Origin: Allomyces arbusculus
Lineage: Eukaryota; Blastocladiomycota; Blastocladiomycetes; Blastocladiales; Blastocladiaceae
DNA length: 64,000 nucleotides
Direction: 5' to 3'
Assembly: GCA_027604705.1 (NCBI GenBank)
Contig: JADHYV010000015.1
Coordinates: 62,001 to 126,000, forward strand
The position numbers and the translations under genes were made by a program. Shown piece after piece: positions 31,242 through 40,823 of the stretch (its first letter is position 1; the number at the start of each line of letters is the position of its first letter). The notes below the pieces were generated by a model. It was not told the origin of the DNA. It was given only the letters and a program-made list of their open reading frames with translations, and searched no databases.

Positions 31242-34200
31242 ATGTCCTCGCCGTCGCTGTCTCCTCAACAAGCAGCGGCACCGGCCCCGCGCGCCGCCAG
31301 CCCGCCGCCCACCTCCAACCCGTGGGCCGTGGACGCGGCCGACGACCCCTTCTCCGCGCTCCCGCCGAGTCCCGTGCGCGCTCCTTCCTCAGCGCGCCTG
31401 CCGCTGCCCGCCGACAGCGCCAGCCTGTCCCTCCCCGCAGCTGCGCTGTGGGGCGACGATCCGGCCGCGTGGCACGACGCATTGGGCGGCGCCACAACCA
31501 GCAGCAGCTCAGGCGCTGAGCCCGACCGCGAGTACCATCACGATCACAACGACGAAGAAGACGCTGATCTGGGCGTCCTTCCGGCCGCACCAGTCCCGCG
31601 CGCGCCGCGTGTTCTGCCGTCCCTGGCACAGGCCGAGGCCGCCGTGATTGGCGCGGCCGCCGCTGACGCGGCCACCAAAATCTACCTGGCCAACCATCCG
31701 CCGCCGCTCGACTTAGCACTGCTCGGGCACGCCGCTTGGCAGGGGCCGCTTGACGCGGCTGCGCCGTGGACGAACGACGCGCACGCAGCTGCCGACGGGA
31801 GCCACCACAACGCGAGCGACTCGGACGACTCGGACGACTCGGACGACTCGGACATCTCGGACGAGGACTCGGACCAAGACATGGTTTCGGCGGCGGCGTC
31901 GGCGCCGACTGCGGCTGCGGACCGCGACCAGGCGCGCCCCAGCGGTACGCCGGGCAAGGGGGCGTCCGCGTGCGACACCTTGCGAGACGCGACGCTGCGC
32001 GCGTCGGTGCCAAGTCCCACATCCAAACCCACGACGACGATCGACTCGCGGCTCTGGTCGGCCGCGACAGCGTCGTCGTCCGCTTCATCTTCCCCGGCAC
32101 CGTCGACCCCGCGACTGGCAAGTGCGCTCTTCTCGCCGCGCGTCTCCTCTCTCTCCTCCTCTGCTCGTCCCGCAACCCCACACGACGACGCCGACACGAT
32201 GGCCGACGAGTCCTCGCTCAACCCCAAGGCGCTCTTTACCGACCCGCAAAAGCTGGCCTACGCGGCGCTCGTCTACCTGGCCGTGCAGCAAGGGTACGAC
32301 CACTTTGACGCGATCCAGTTCAAGTCGGTACACGTCGCGCTGCAGTCGTACGGCGTTTGGGCGACCAAGTTGCTCGCTCGGCTGCACGCGCACCTGCACA
32401 TCGCGCCGCAGGAGCAGCGCATGATCGAGAACCTCGTCAAGCACGGGATCGAGCCGTTCGACGTGGCTGCGGCCTTGATCCCGAACGACGTGCTCGACCA
32501 GTGGAAACTCGACCGCAAGCGCGAGCGCGAAGAGGCGTTGCGCAAGCAGGACGAGGAGGAACGGCGCGCCCAGCGCGAGTTGGAAATGGAGGCCAGGCGG
32601 AAACGCAAGAGCGATCGGAAGAAGAAGAAGGCTGCGCGGAAACTGGCCTCGCCGAGGCCAGGAACGGCGTCGACGGATCAGACCGACCAGAGCGCGGCCC
32701 AGCGGCCGGAGACGGCCGATTCGGATGACGACGTGGTGCCGCTGCCCGAATACGCGGCGTTGCCGGGCGATAACTATTTCCCAAACCAGCCGCAGGAACA
32801 GCCAGCGCCATCAGATTCCGATTCTGACGACGACGATGACGGGTCGGATGGGCGCACGACCTCGCACTCGCCGTCTCGACCACGTGCCGCGTCCTCGGCC
32901 GCGGCGCACCGGTCGCCATCAGCGAAACGGTCCCCGTCGCGCCCGCGCGCGTCATCGGACGCAGGCAGCGCGCGCAGCGCAACGCCTACTGCCGTCCCAC
33001 CACCTACTACCACAGCCGCGCCACGCGCCATGCCCGCCGTGAGCCTGTCGCGCTCGGATGTGCGGCACGCGGCACTCGCAGACCTGGTCGTCGTATGTGT
33101 CGGTGCGGGCCACCACCACTATGACGCGCGGTCGCGCGTGCTCGTCCACTCGATTGGCGCGTGGCTGCTCGTTCCGCCGCTGGAAGTCGTCAGTGTCGAG
33201 TGCTCTTTTGCGCAACAACTCGGATTGCTAGATGGTGTTGCTAGTGCTGCTGGGCGCGACTTTGATCGAGATTACAAGGCACGCAGCAAGCGCGATCGCG
33301 GGAAACGCATTGCCGCCATGGCGGCAGCAGCGGTCGGTGGCGGGCTCGTGCTGGGTTTGTCGGCGGGACTCGCGGCGCCCTTGATTGGTGCCGGACTCGG
33401 CGCGGCATTTACCGGTGTCGGGCTTACAGGGACCACGTCGTTCCTGTCGGGTACCGGCGGGGTCGCGCTGATCACGACGGGTGCTACGTTGACGGGGTCG
33501 CGTATGTACTTTGATCACTTTTCTTTTTACCTACCTCATCCTACTTGCGGTGGTAGAAGGCGCGGAGAGTACGCGAGGAGGGACTGCTGCTCTTTTTATG
33601 GACGTCGCGAGTTTTGTTGGCTCTGCTCCCTTGCTTCTTCCCGCATCACATGTGTGAAACGATTGACCCACCAACGCAACCAACGGTTCTTGTTCGTTCT
33701 AGGCGTGGCCCAGACCAAAATGGCCAAGCGCACGCGCGGCATTTCCGACTTCACCTTCTTACCCGTGCACGAAGGGCGGCACATGAACGTGGTCATCACC
33801 ATGGGCGGGTGGCTCGCCAAGACCGACGAAAAGAACGAGGACATTGCGCTGCCCTTCTCGCTGCTCGACACGGCGCACGGCGACCACTACTCAATCCTGT
33901 GGGAACCCGACGAGTTGCGCGAGCTCGGGTCTGCGCTGAAAATGATTGCCGGCGAAGTGATTTCCACGGCCGTGCAGCAGGCGCTCATGGTCACGATGCT
34001 GCACTCACTCCTCGCCGCGCTCGCGTGGCCGCTGGCCCTGCTCAAGATCGGTTACCTGATCGATAACCCCTGGCAGAACGCGCTCGCGCGGTCCAAGAAG
34101 GCCGGTCAGTTGCTTGCTGACTTGCTCATGCAACAGGTCCAGGAGGGCCGGCCCGTCACGCTCGTCGGGTACTCACTCGGCGCGCGTGCGTTGCTTTACT

Positions 34201-34955
34201 GTCTGCTTGAACTCGCCGCGAATCACGGGCACGGACTCGTGCAGGACGTCTACCTGTTTGGCTGCCCGGCGACTCCCTCGCGCGAGCAATGGGCGCTTGC
34301 GCGTTCGGTCGTTGCCGGCAAATTCGTCAACGGCTACGTGAAAAACGACTGGATCCTGGGATTTTTGTTCCGTGCGTCGGCCGGTTTTGGCGCGGTCGCG
34401 GGACTCGCACCGACGTCTGCGCACGGCGTCGAGGACCTCGACTTGACCGGCTTAGTCAACGGGCACCTCGCGTACCGCGTCACGATGCCGCGTATTCTCG
34501 AACGCGTCGGGCTGGCCGGGGCCGACGCGGGGGCCGTTGCCGTGACCGACGGCGCGCACGGCGTGCAGGGCAACGCCGTCGATCTCGACTTTATGGTGCG
34601 CAAGGATCGCGAGACCGAGCACAAGCAGGAGGAGCAGTCGCGGATTGCCCGCGAGCGGTCGGAGCTCGAGGCCGCGGCCAAGCGACGCACGGGCAAAGAC
34701 GATGTGTTGCTCCATTTGCAGCTCGCGACGGGTGGGGATTCGCTGTCGGTCATGTCGCGCGTGAATCACGATGCTGCGGATTTAGTCCCGCTTGCGCACC
34801 TGCAGGCCGGGATGCAGCCGCATGTCGCTGCGGGGTTGGCGGCGTACGTGCCGCTCACGCCGGTGCCAGCGACGGGGGTGCAGGGGCAGCAGCAGCAAAT
34901 GGCGTCGAGACCTACGGTGGGGCAGCAACAGCAGCAGCAGAAGGAGTCAGTATAA
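31242..34955 (+). CDS. TMCO4 / DUF726 alpha/beta-hydrolase-like membrane protein
   Basis: Two exons, 31242-33501 and 33703-34955, give about 1,170 aa, or about 1,239 if the ATG at 31035 is used. Residues 1-320 are low complexity with an SDD repeat (near 31,815-31,860). A conserved helical block follows (AYAALVYLAVQQGYDHFDAI ... RMIENLVKHGIEPFDVAAAL). A charged coiled segment comes next, then a Gly/Ala-rich double membrane segment (about 33,310-33,490), then a hydrolase domain with VTLVGYSLGARALLY. The nucleophile is Ser911 in GYSLG; Asp969 (KNDW) and His1008 (NGHLAYR) are placed to complete a triad. This is the DUF726/TMCO4 family, with fungal members of poorly known function. The 201-nt intron (GTATGT...TTCTAG) is unusually long here and has no stop in frame. 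Confidence 0.87.
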   Translation: MSSPSLSPQQAAAPAPRAASPPPTSNPWAVDAADDPFSALPPSPVRAPSSARLPLPADSASLSLPAAALWGDDPAAWHDALGGATTSSSSGAEPDREYHHDHNDEEDADLGVLPAAPVPRAPRVLPSLAQAEAAVIGAAAADAATKIYLANHPPPLDLALLGHAAWQGPLDAAAPWTNDAHAAADGSHHNASDSDDSDDSDDSDISDEDSDQDMVSAAASAPTAAADRDQARPSGTPGKGASACDTLRDATLRASVPSPTSKPTTTIDSRLWSAATASSSASSSPAPSTPRLASALFSPRVSSLSSSARPATPHDDADTMADESSLNPKALFTDPQKLAYAALVYLAVQQGYDHFDAIQFKSVHVALQSYGVWATKLLARLHAHLHIAPQEQRMIENLVKHGIEPFDVAAALIPNDVLDQWKLDRKREREEALRKQDEEERRAQRELEMEARRKRKSDRKKKKAARKLASPRPGTASTDQTDQSAAQRPETADSDDDVVPLPEYAALPGDNYFPNQPQEQPAPSDSDSDDDDDGSDGRTTSHSPSRPRAASSAAAHRSPSAKRSPSRPRASSDAGSARSATPTAVPPPTTTAAPRAMPAVSLSRSDVRHAALADLVVVCVGAGHHHYDARSRVLVHSIGAWLLVPPLEVVSVECSFAQQLGLLDGVASAAGRDFDRDYKARSKRDRGKRIAAMAAAAVGGGLVLGLSAGLAAPLIGAGLGAAFTGVGLTGTTSFLSGTGGVALITTGATLTGSRMYFDHFSFYLPHPTCGGRRRGEYARRDCCSFYGRREFCWLCSLASSRITCVKRLTHQRNQRFLFVLGVAQTKMAKRTRGISDFTFLPVHEGRHMNVVITMGGWLAKTDEKNEDIALPFSLLDTAHGDHYSILWEPDELRELGSALKMIAGEVISTAVQQALMVTMLHSLLAALAWPLALLKIGYLIDNPWQNALARSKKAGQLLADLLMQQVQEGRPVTLVGYSLGARALLYCLLELAANHGHGLVQDVYLFGCPATPSREQWALARSVVAGKFVNGYVKNDWILGFLFRASAGFGAVAGLAPTSAHGVEDLDLTGLVNGHLAYRVTMPRILERVGLAGADAGAVAVTDGAHGVQGNAVDLDFMVRKDRETEHKQEEQSRIARERSELEAAAKRRTGKDDVLLHLQLATGGDSLSVMSRVNHDAADLVPLAHLQAGMQPHVAAGLAAYVPLTPVPATGVQGQQQQMASRPTVGQQQQQQKESV

Positions 34956-34975
34956 TCGACTCGCGTGAGTCGATT
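34954..34975. terminator. Perfect 9-bp hairpin directly after a stop codon
   Basis: AATCGACTC-GCGT-GAGTCGATT forms a 9-bp stem with a 4-base loop. It begins inside the TAA stop of the TMCO4-like gene, so it lies at the very start of the 3' UTR. A role in mRNA stability or 3' processing is possible but unproven; a bacterial-type terminator is not expected in this eukaryote. Confidence 0.4.
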
Positions 34976-37440
34976 CGGGTGGGCATGTGCGTGCTGTGCG
35001 CTCGCGATCGCCAGCGGGCAGGACCTGCGGTGGTCGAGCGAGCGGTCGCTCTAAAAATCTGGACCGGGCGTTGGACGACGGCGTCTGGACCTCGAATGGA
35101 AAGGGGAGCCACGGTGAAGGTGACTCGTAATGCCATGTTCTCATCGAAAATAGACAGTTGGTGGACGCTGGTTGTCATACACGTGTATCTTATTGCATGA
35201 GCTGGCTGCTTTCACGTCTATCGCTGGCTGTCTTTTTCTGTCGAAATCATCATCGACCGCACATGCTCACCCGCCTTCAAGCACACCTCAGCCACCAAGT
35301 CACTTCCAACATCATGTTTACGCTGTCGTCATCCGTGCCATGACTTGGTTTGGGATCAAGGGCGCTCACGACCGCCCCTGCTTGTGCGTAACAAAAGCCG
35401 GTCTGCGCTGCATCCTCAAAAATGGCCCTGGGACATTGAGCGAGCATTTGACGGGGATTGACTGTACTCTCCACCTCCTCCTCGCTCTGCTCCCATCTCG
35501 TTGTTGAGCAAACCATCGTTCATTGTTTGAGTTCAATGTCTTCGCGCATCGTGACCATTCTTGAAAGTATACCTCATGCGCCATTTGATCATTTCGCTGA
35601 GGATCGGATGTCCAGATGAGGCATTTTCGGTCTGGCGCACTTGACAGATTACAAACGTAAATATTTGCCGGCCGCTCGAGTTGGAGCGCGAACAGATGAG
35701 CAAACCTGGGTGGAGGACTGTCAAAGCGATATTGAACGTCGATGGCACTATCTCGCACACCATACAAAAGTATTGCCGTAAAACCGCTTGAGACTTGAAG
35801 ACTGCGTCTCACACTTTTGCCAGAAAAGCGCAAAGACGGGCAATTTTGCACTCGGCTCTCCATCGCACGCGAATTCGTTAACCTCAACCAAGCAAAACAC
35901 GAGGCAAAGTTGTCCATGGCCAGCTCCCCCAGCCGCTTACTAAAATATCAGCAATAATGTCAGCGGCGTCCTTTCATGGTGCGCCCGTTCGAGGTGCTTT
36001 TAACAGATTCTAATGAGCGAAAACACTGAAAAGAACAAAGGGAAATAGCCGAAAAGAGCTGCAAGGTGCGATAGGACAAGTGACGTGGAAAAGAATGAAT
36101 TTGAAAAGGGTTTGGCGCCCAACCTGAGGGCTTGTAGCTGTCATAGTGGCGATCCCTCACCCCACGGCACTCTCGATGCGCGTGAATATGACTATTAACG
36201 ATTGTTCGTGGCACGATATGAGCGAGGACGACGTGCCAACTGAAGCACTAGGCTCAATGGGTTACTGTTGTGCGTTCCATGCCACACCACTTGCTTGCAC
36301 TGGATTTCAAACTTTCCAATGTTGACGACTGGGTCGATTGGGTCGACTACATTAATCATGGTCTGGTCACTTGCAGAGCATCGTTAAGGCGCTCCCTGCG
36401 GTTACTGAGGCGTTAACTGTACAGTTGCCAGTGTACCAGCAGATGATCAACAAACTCATTGTCCCTTTGGTGGCAAGCCTCCGCTATTTTTTCTGAGCTT
36501 GGGGCACGATGAGCGTGCGATGTTGGACGATGAAAAACCGCCCGTCATTGTGGAACGCCTTGCGAATTTGCTGGTCACTCTGAAAACTTTGGAGCTGAAT
36601 ACTGGCACATACCATGTCCACAATGAGTACATGAGCTCTACCAGGTCAATGGCATGGTTTAGGCGACTCAAGAGCAACTTGGCGACACAAATACTTGACA
36701 ACATCGGGCAACGCTTCTATAATTAATGGTGGGAACTTGGTAACGGTTGTGCTGGTGCTAGCACAGGACAACATGGCCTGTTGAGCTCTTTGGTCTGGAT
36801 GGGAGGAGAAGGCCACCTGTCGAATTTTGTATGGGAAGCAAGGAGCGGTTTAGTTGCGTTGGACTACATTGGTAAAAGGTTTGACTGAGAGGACGGAAGC
36901 AATTGTTGTTGGTACACGTCGCTGTGGGAACTCTTCCATGAACTGTCTGCTTGAGCTGTGGAAAACCTGCTTGCACTGCCAACGTGGTCACTCCATCAAA
37001 GAAGTGAATTACGCTCTCCCTTGAAGGTGCAAAGGGTCCAGTATTATATTTACTCGCTGTTTGGGAATGGGGCCACGCATCGGTATTCCGTTACGTAAAT
37101 TCTGCCCCAGGCGGATAATGGCCTCACACTTGACTCATCTACTGCACTCCTGCGACGATTGTTTTCCTTGCCAAGTCGAAGCTACCAGCGCGACACTAGC
37201 GCCATGAAGCGGGACCGCGCAAACGGTGTGTGAGATTGTGACCTTTTGTTTTGTTTTGGGCATTCCATAAATACAGAGCGACGGCAAAGCGCCCGCGTGC
37301 TCGTGTGTCAACATACGTAACACAAAGTCTGATTCTCCCACTCTTCTGCTCATTCAGAAGAACTCTGCAGGCAAGAAGAGGTGGTGAGTACCGTCCAGGA
37401 CACAACATCAATGGCTCTTCCTATTTGATCACAACATTCT
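34976..37440. other. Gene-poor, AT-richer intergenic region
   Basis: About 2.5 kb between the TMCO4-like gene and the convergent COG5 gene. It is clearly less GC-rich than the genes. A 183-codon minus-strand open frame (35,369-35,917, starting with ATG) gives a mixed-composition peptide that I cannot assign. A possible transposase remnant lies at 36,373-36,726. The rest shows nothing. Confidence 0.5.
36373..36726 (+). mobile_element. Possible hAT-like transposase remnant
   Basis: Two adjacent open pieces in different frames (36,373-36,495 and 36,499-36,726). The first reads IVKALPAVTEALTVQLPVYQ then INKLIVPLVASL, resembling the hAT segment where a helix with 'F...T..LS....PT' leads to a 'hPL' block. 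The second ends FRRLKSNLATQILDNIGQRF, resembling the following hAT helix. No terminal repeats, catalytic residues or zinc finger were found. Resemblance is by eye only; chance is possible. Confidence 0.25.
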
Positions 37441-39868
37441 TCAACTCCTTGGTCCGGCGACTTCCAACGCAACGAGCCGCTGAACCACCTCGCCAACCAC
37501 CGGATCGTCGCGCAAGATCACAACCATCGCCTCCACCGCCTGCCCCTCCGGATCCGTCGCCCACGTCACCGCATCCCGCACGCTCACTCCACGCCGCTCC
37601 GCCATCGTCTTGCCCGACACCACCGCCAAATGCAACAGCGTCACGACAGGCGACAACTCCCACGCCGCGCGGGCCACCCGCATCACTTCCTCCCCACCCA
37701 ACATATTCGTATCCGCAGGCCACACCGTACTCACCACCCGCCGCCACGCGCGTAAATGCGCATACGTCGGCAAGTCTTTAACCGACGGTGGCCCGGGGGC
37801 CATGAGCTGTGCGAGCCACCCATCGATGTTCGCCATGTCCGACACGAGCCGCGACCGCGCGCGGCCTTCGGTCGTCGCCGCGGGGGTGCACGACGCGGCG
37901 TGCGCAGCAACCAGCTCCACAACCGCCTGGACCGCAAGCGCGCGCCACGCGGCACCATCATCACCCCACGCGGCCATTCGGCGAAACACGTCCCGCGCGA
38001 TCCGCAACCGCGCAGCCACTTCGTCGAGCCATGCCGTCGGGTGCGTGTGCAGGCGCGCGACCGCCGCATGGGTCGCAGCGACCACGGCCTGCAGGACGCG
38101 GTCGGCCACGTGCGCGACGACACCGTGCGCCGCGTCGAGCGCTGCCGCCAGGCGCGGGTCGTCCAAGTCGTCGACGGCGTCAGCGAGTGCCGCGTAAAGC
38201 GCGTACAGCGCCCCTGCGAGCCCGAGGATCGCCGTCTGGACGGGCGTCAGCTGGTGCGGCGACATGGCCAGGACCGCGTCCGAGTCGACGCCCGAGTGCA
38301 CGAGCGCCTGCGTGATACGCGACCGCGCCGTGTCAATCCCGCGCGCGACGAGCGGAATCACCGCCTGCGTGTCGGGCCGCGCCTGATCGATTTGCGCGAG
38401 CAGAGCGTGCGCGAGCTGCGCCATCGTGGACGCCGATGGCGGGGCCGCAGCGAGGTGCGCTGGCGGGAAGGGGACCGCGGCGACGACAGCGTCGGTGATG
38501 GCCGCGTCGACGCGCGCTGTGTACTGCGGTTCCAGGAACGTGACGGTTGCGAGCAAGGGGGCCGTGGTGCTGGCCGGAGTGTCAGCGCGGGACGCGGCAG
38601 AGCGCACCATCCGCACGAGCCGCGGGTATGACTGTGCGAGGATCTGGTTGTACGCGCGCGACGTGGTTGCTGCGTGCTGAAGTGACTTGCCGAGGAGCGA
38701 CGCGACACCCTTCCAAAACTGCGCGGGCAGGGACTCGTCGCTTGGAAGCGACGTGTGCAGCAGTTGCACGTGCGAGGCCTCGGCGTCGACAATGTCCATT
38801 GCCGACTCGAGACGCGTCATGGTGTCGCTCAAAAAGGCTCCAGGGTGGAGAAGCTCGTCAGGGAATGCAGGATGCAGATCACTTTCAAAGAGGAGGCGCG
38901 CACCTTTCTGGTCGCGCACTGCGCGGTCCGTATCTAGTGCTTCCTTAAGCTCACGCTCGATCCGGCCCATGACCTTGGTAAGCCGGCGCGCGTGCCACTC
39001 GCCGAGCACGCCGAGCTGCTGCAAGGCCAACAGCGCACCGCGCACACCCTGAATGTCGCGTGCCGGAACAGCCTGGGCAATGAGCTGGTTGAGCCGCGCG
39101 AGCAAAGCCGACCGCTTCTTTACGACCAGCGCATGCCGGTCGTCAAACTCACGGATTCCCGAGAGGTCCATTTTGGCAAGTAGCACGTCGACCTGGGCCA
39201 GATCCGAAGCCAGAGGGCCAATCAGAGCAAGCGTATCGGCTGGGTCGGTGAACCCAGACGTTGGGTCGGGCGCAGCAATGATCGCGTCGGCAAGCGGCAA
39301 GTACTGGCGGAGGGCCTTGGCGAGAACGAGCACGTCACGGTGGTCCTGCACGTCGACGAGACGCTGCACCATTTGGTCGCGCGGTTCGGTGATGGTCGCC
39401 TTCCATCTAGTCGAAACGAGATCAGAAAGGTACGCGAACCGCAGGCAACATCGGTCCGGGATCAACGCACTGAGTAACTGACGTGTGAAGCTGCTCAAGC
39501 TCGCTCTGGAGCCACGCAACGTCGTCCTCGGCGCCGCGAAACTCGGTCACGACGCGGACCAGGTCGTGGTGGTGGTCCATGACCTAACCATCATACGTCA
39601 GATCATACGAAAAGGGACTCCAACGGTTTTTGGCCATAAATCTGACATAGTCTTCAATCTGCCGTGTCAAGTTGCTCGCGAGAAAAGCGAGGTTCGAAAG
39701 GTGCAGTTCAGCGTCGGTGCCGCCAGCACATGCCTCTGACTCGGTCAAGATCCGAGCGGCATAGGCGACAGGGTCAAAGTCGGGTCCGTCGAGACCAGCA
39801 AGCGCAGCAAGCGACGCGTCGTGGCTCGACACACGCGCCGGTGTGGCGGCGTCAGTCGCAGCAGTCAT
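37441..39868 (-). CDS. cog5: Conserved oligomeric Golgi complex subunit 5 (COG5)
   Basis: Three exons, 39647-39868, 39483-39583 and 37441-39406, give 762 aa; introns are 63 and 76 nt. After splicing, the N-terminus reads FDPVAYAARIL ... LASNLTRQIEDYVMDHHHDL, matching the COG5 pattern (start of the coiled region, then V..H.DLL). Further matches to human COG5: ITEPRDQMVQRLVDVQ (human VEPYNKIVARTAQLAR), DLSGIREFDD (DLSGIEVIEN), SLPAQFWKGVASLLGKSLQ, and ILAQSYPRLVRM (FEGEYPKLLRL). COG5 is in lobe B of the COG tether, which holds retrograde vesicles at the Golgi. The C-terminal half is Ala-rich alpha-helical and diverged. It converges with the gene-poor region and shares a divergent promoter region with the RasGEF gene. 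Confidence 0.88.
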
Positions 39869-40823
39869 GGGGTCGTGGTTGCGAGTGGGTGCGGACGAAA
39901 AGCGGGGGCGAAGACCGAGTATCGCGTGGCGCGGTCCAAGTGCGGGGAGTTGTCAGCGCGGTCGGCGCGTGGTGCAGGCCGTAGGGTCGACTTCTTTCTG
40001 TTGCTCGTCGTTGTGACCAAAAAACCAGCGCGTGCGCATGTTTTGATGCCGTGGAATGGAAGAGGGCGCGCAGGGACCCAGAAACGCCAGGCAGTTGCAC
40101 GAGTCAGGTGATGTGCAACAAATGCGACGGGTGGCGCAGCCACAAGGTGGGCTTGGGCGCACCATCCGCGGGCCTGCCAGCCAGTTGACGGGGCGTTTGC
40201 GGGTGCCACATCGGGCGCACTCCAGCCGGGCCCCAGCCTGCCGTTGCGTCTGATGACCGCCCGCGAAAGGTTTCGCGGGGCGCTGCGTTGCACTAGACGG
40301 ACGACACCACCCGATACCCTGCGCAACAGCACCCGTCCCATCGATCATGACTGACGAGCGGAAAATGATCCCAAACAACACGGCCACGCGCGCGAGGTCG
40401 TGTGCGCGCCGCGCAGCGTGATTGAGAGCTTGGTCGACTCGCCGGGAACCCATCTCCGCAGTACCAGTCAAAGGTCAGCTTGCATAGGCTGACGTTGGCA
40501 CTTCGAGGCCGACGCTCTTCATTCTCTCTCGCCTCAAGTACTTCTTGCACCTCCCCACCGACGGACGGCCAACCGTCCTTGCCCACTCGCCGCACGAGCT
40601 CGCGCTGGTCGCCCCAAGCTCGTTGCTGGCCTTTGCCTGCTCGCAAGGGCATTTTTGCAAGTACCGCCCTCGCAGCAACTTCATCAGCTTCCGAGCTCTC
40701 TGCACGCCCGTACCCGTGTCCGCACGACAGTCGGCGCAATTGCTTGGCCTTCTCTCGCTCCGCCCGATATTGCTCGTCGACCGACCCGCCGCGACCACCA
40801 ACCGCCCAACCGATATTTCCACG
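39869..40823. other. Divergent intergenic region (COG5 and RasGEF)
   Basis: 955 bases between two divergent start codons. A pyrimidine-rich stretch lies at 40,480-40,800, near the RasGEF start. The open frame through it is a chance extension of the RasGEF frame with no ATG before 40,824 that fits the SH3 start. No gene or clear motif. Confidence 0.5.

Noticed and set aside
35369-35917. 183-codon minus-strand ATG open frame in the gene-poor region
   Set aside because: Lower GC than real genes, no domain, no neighbours or splice context to support it; kept only as a remark.
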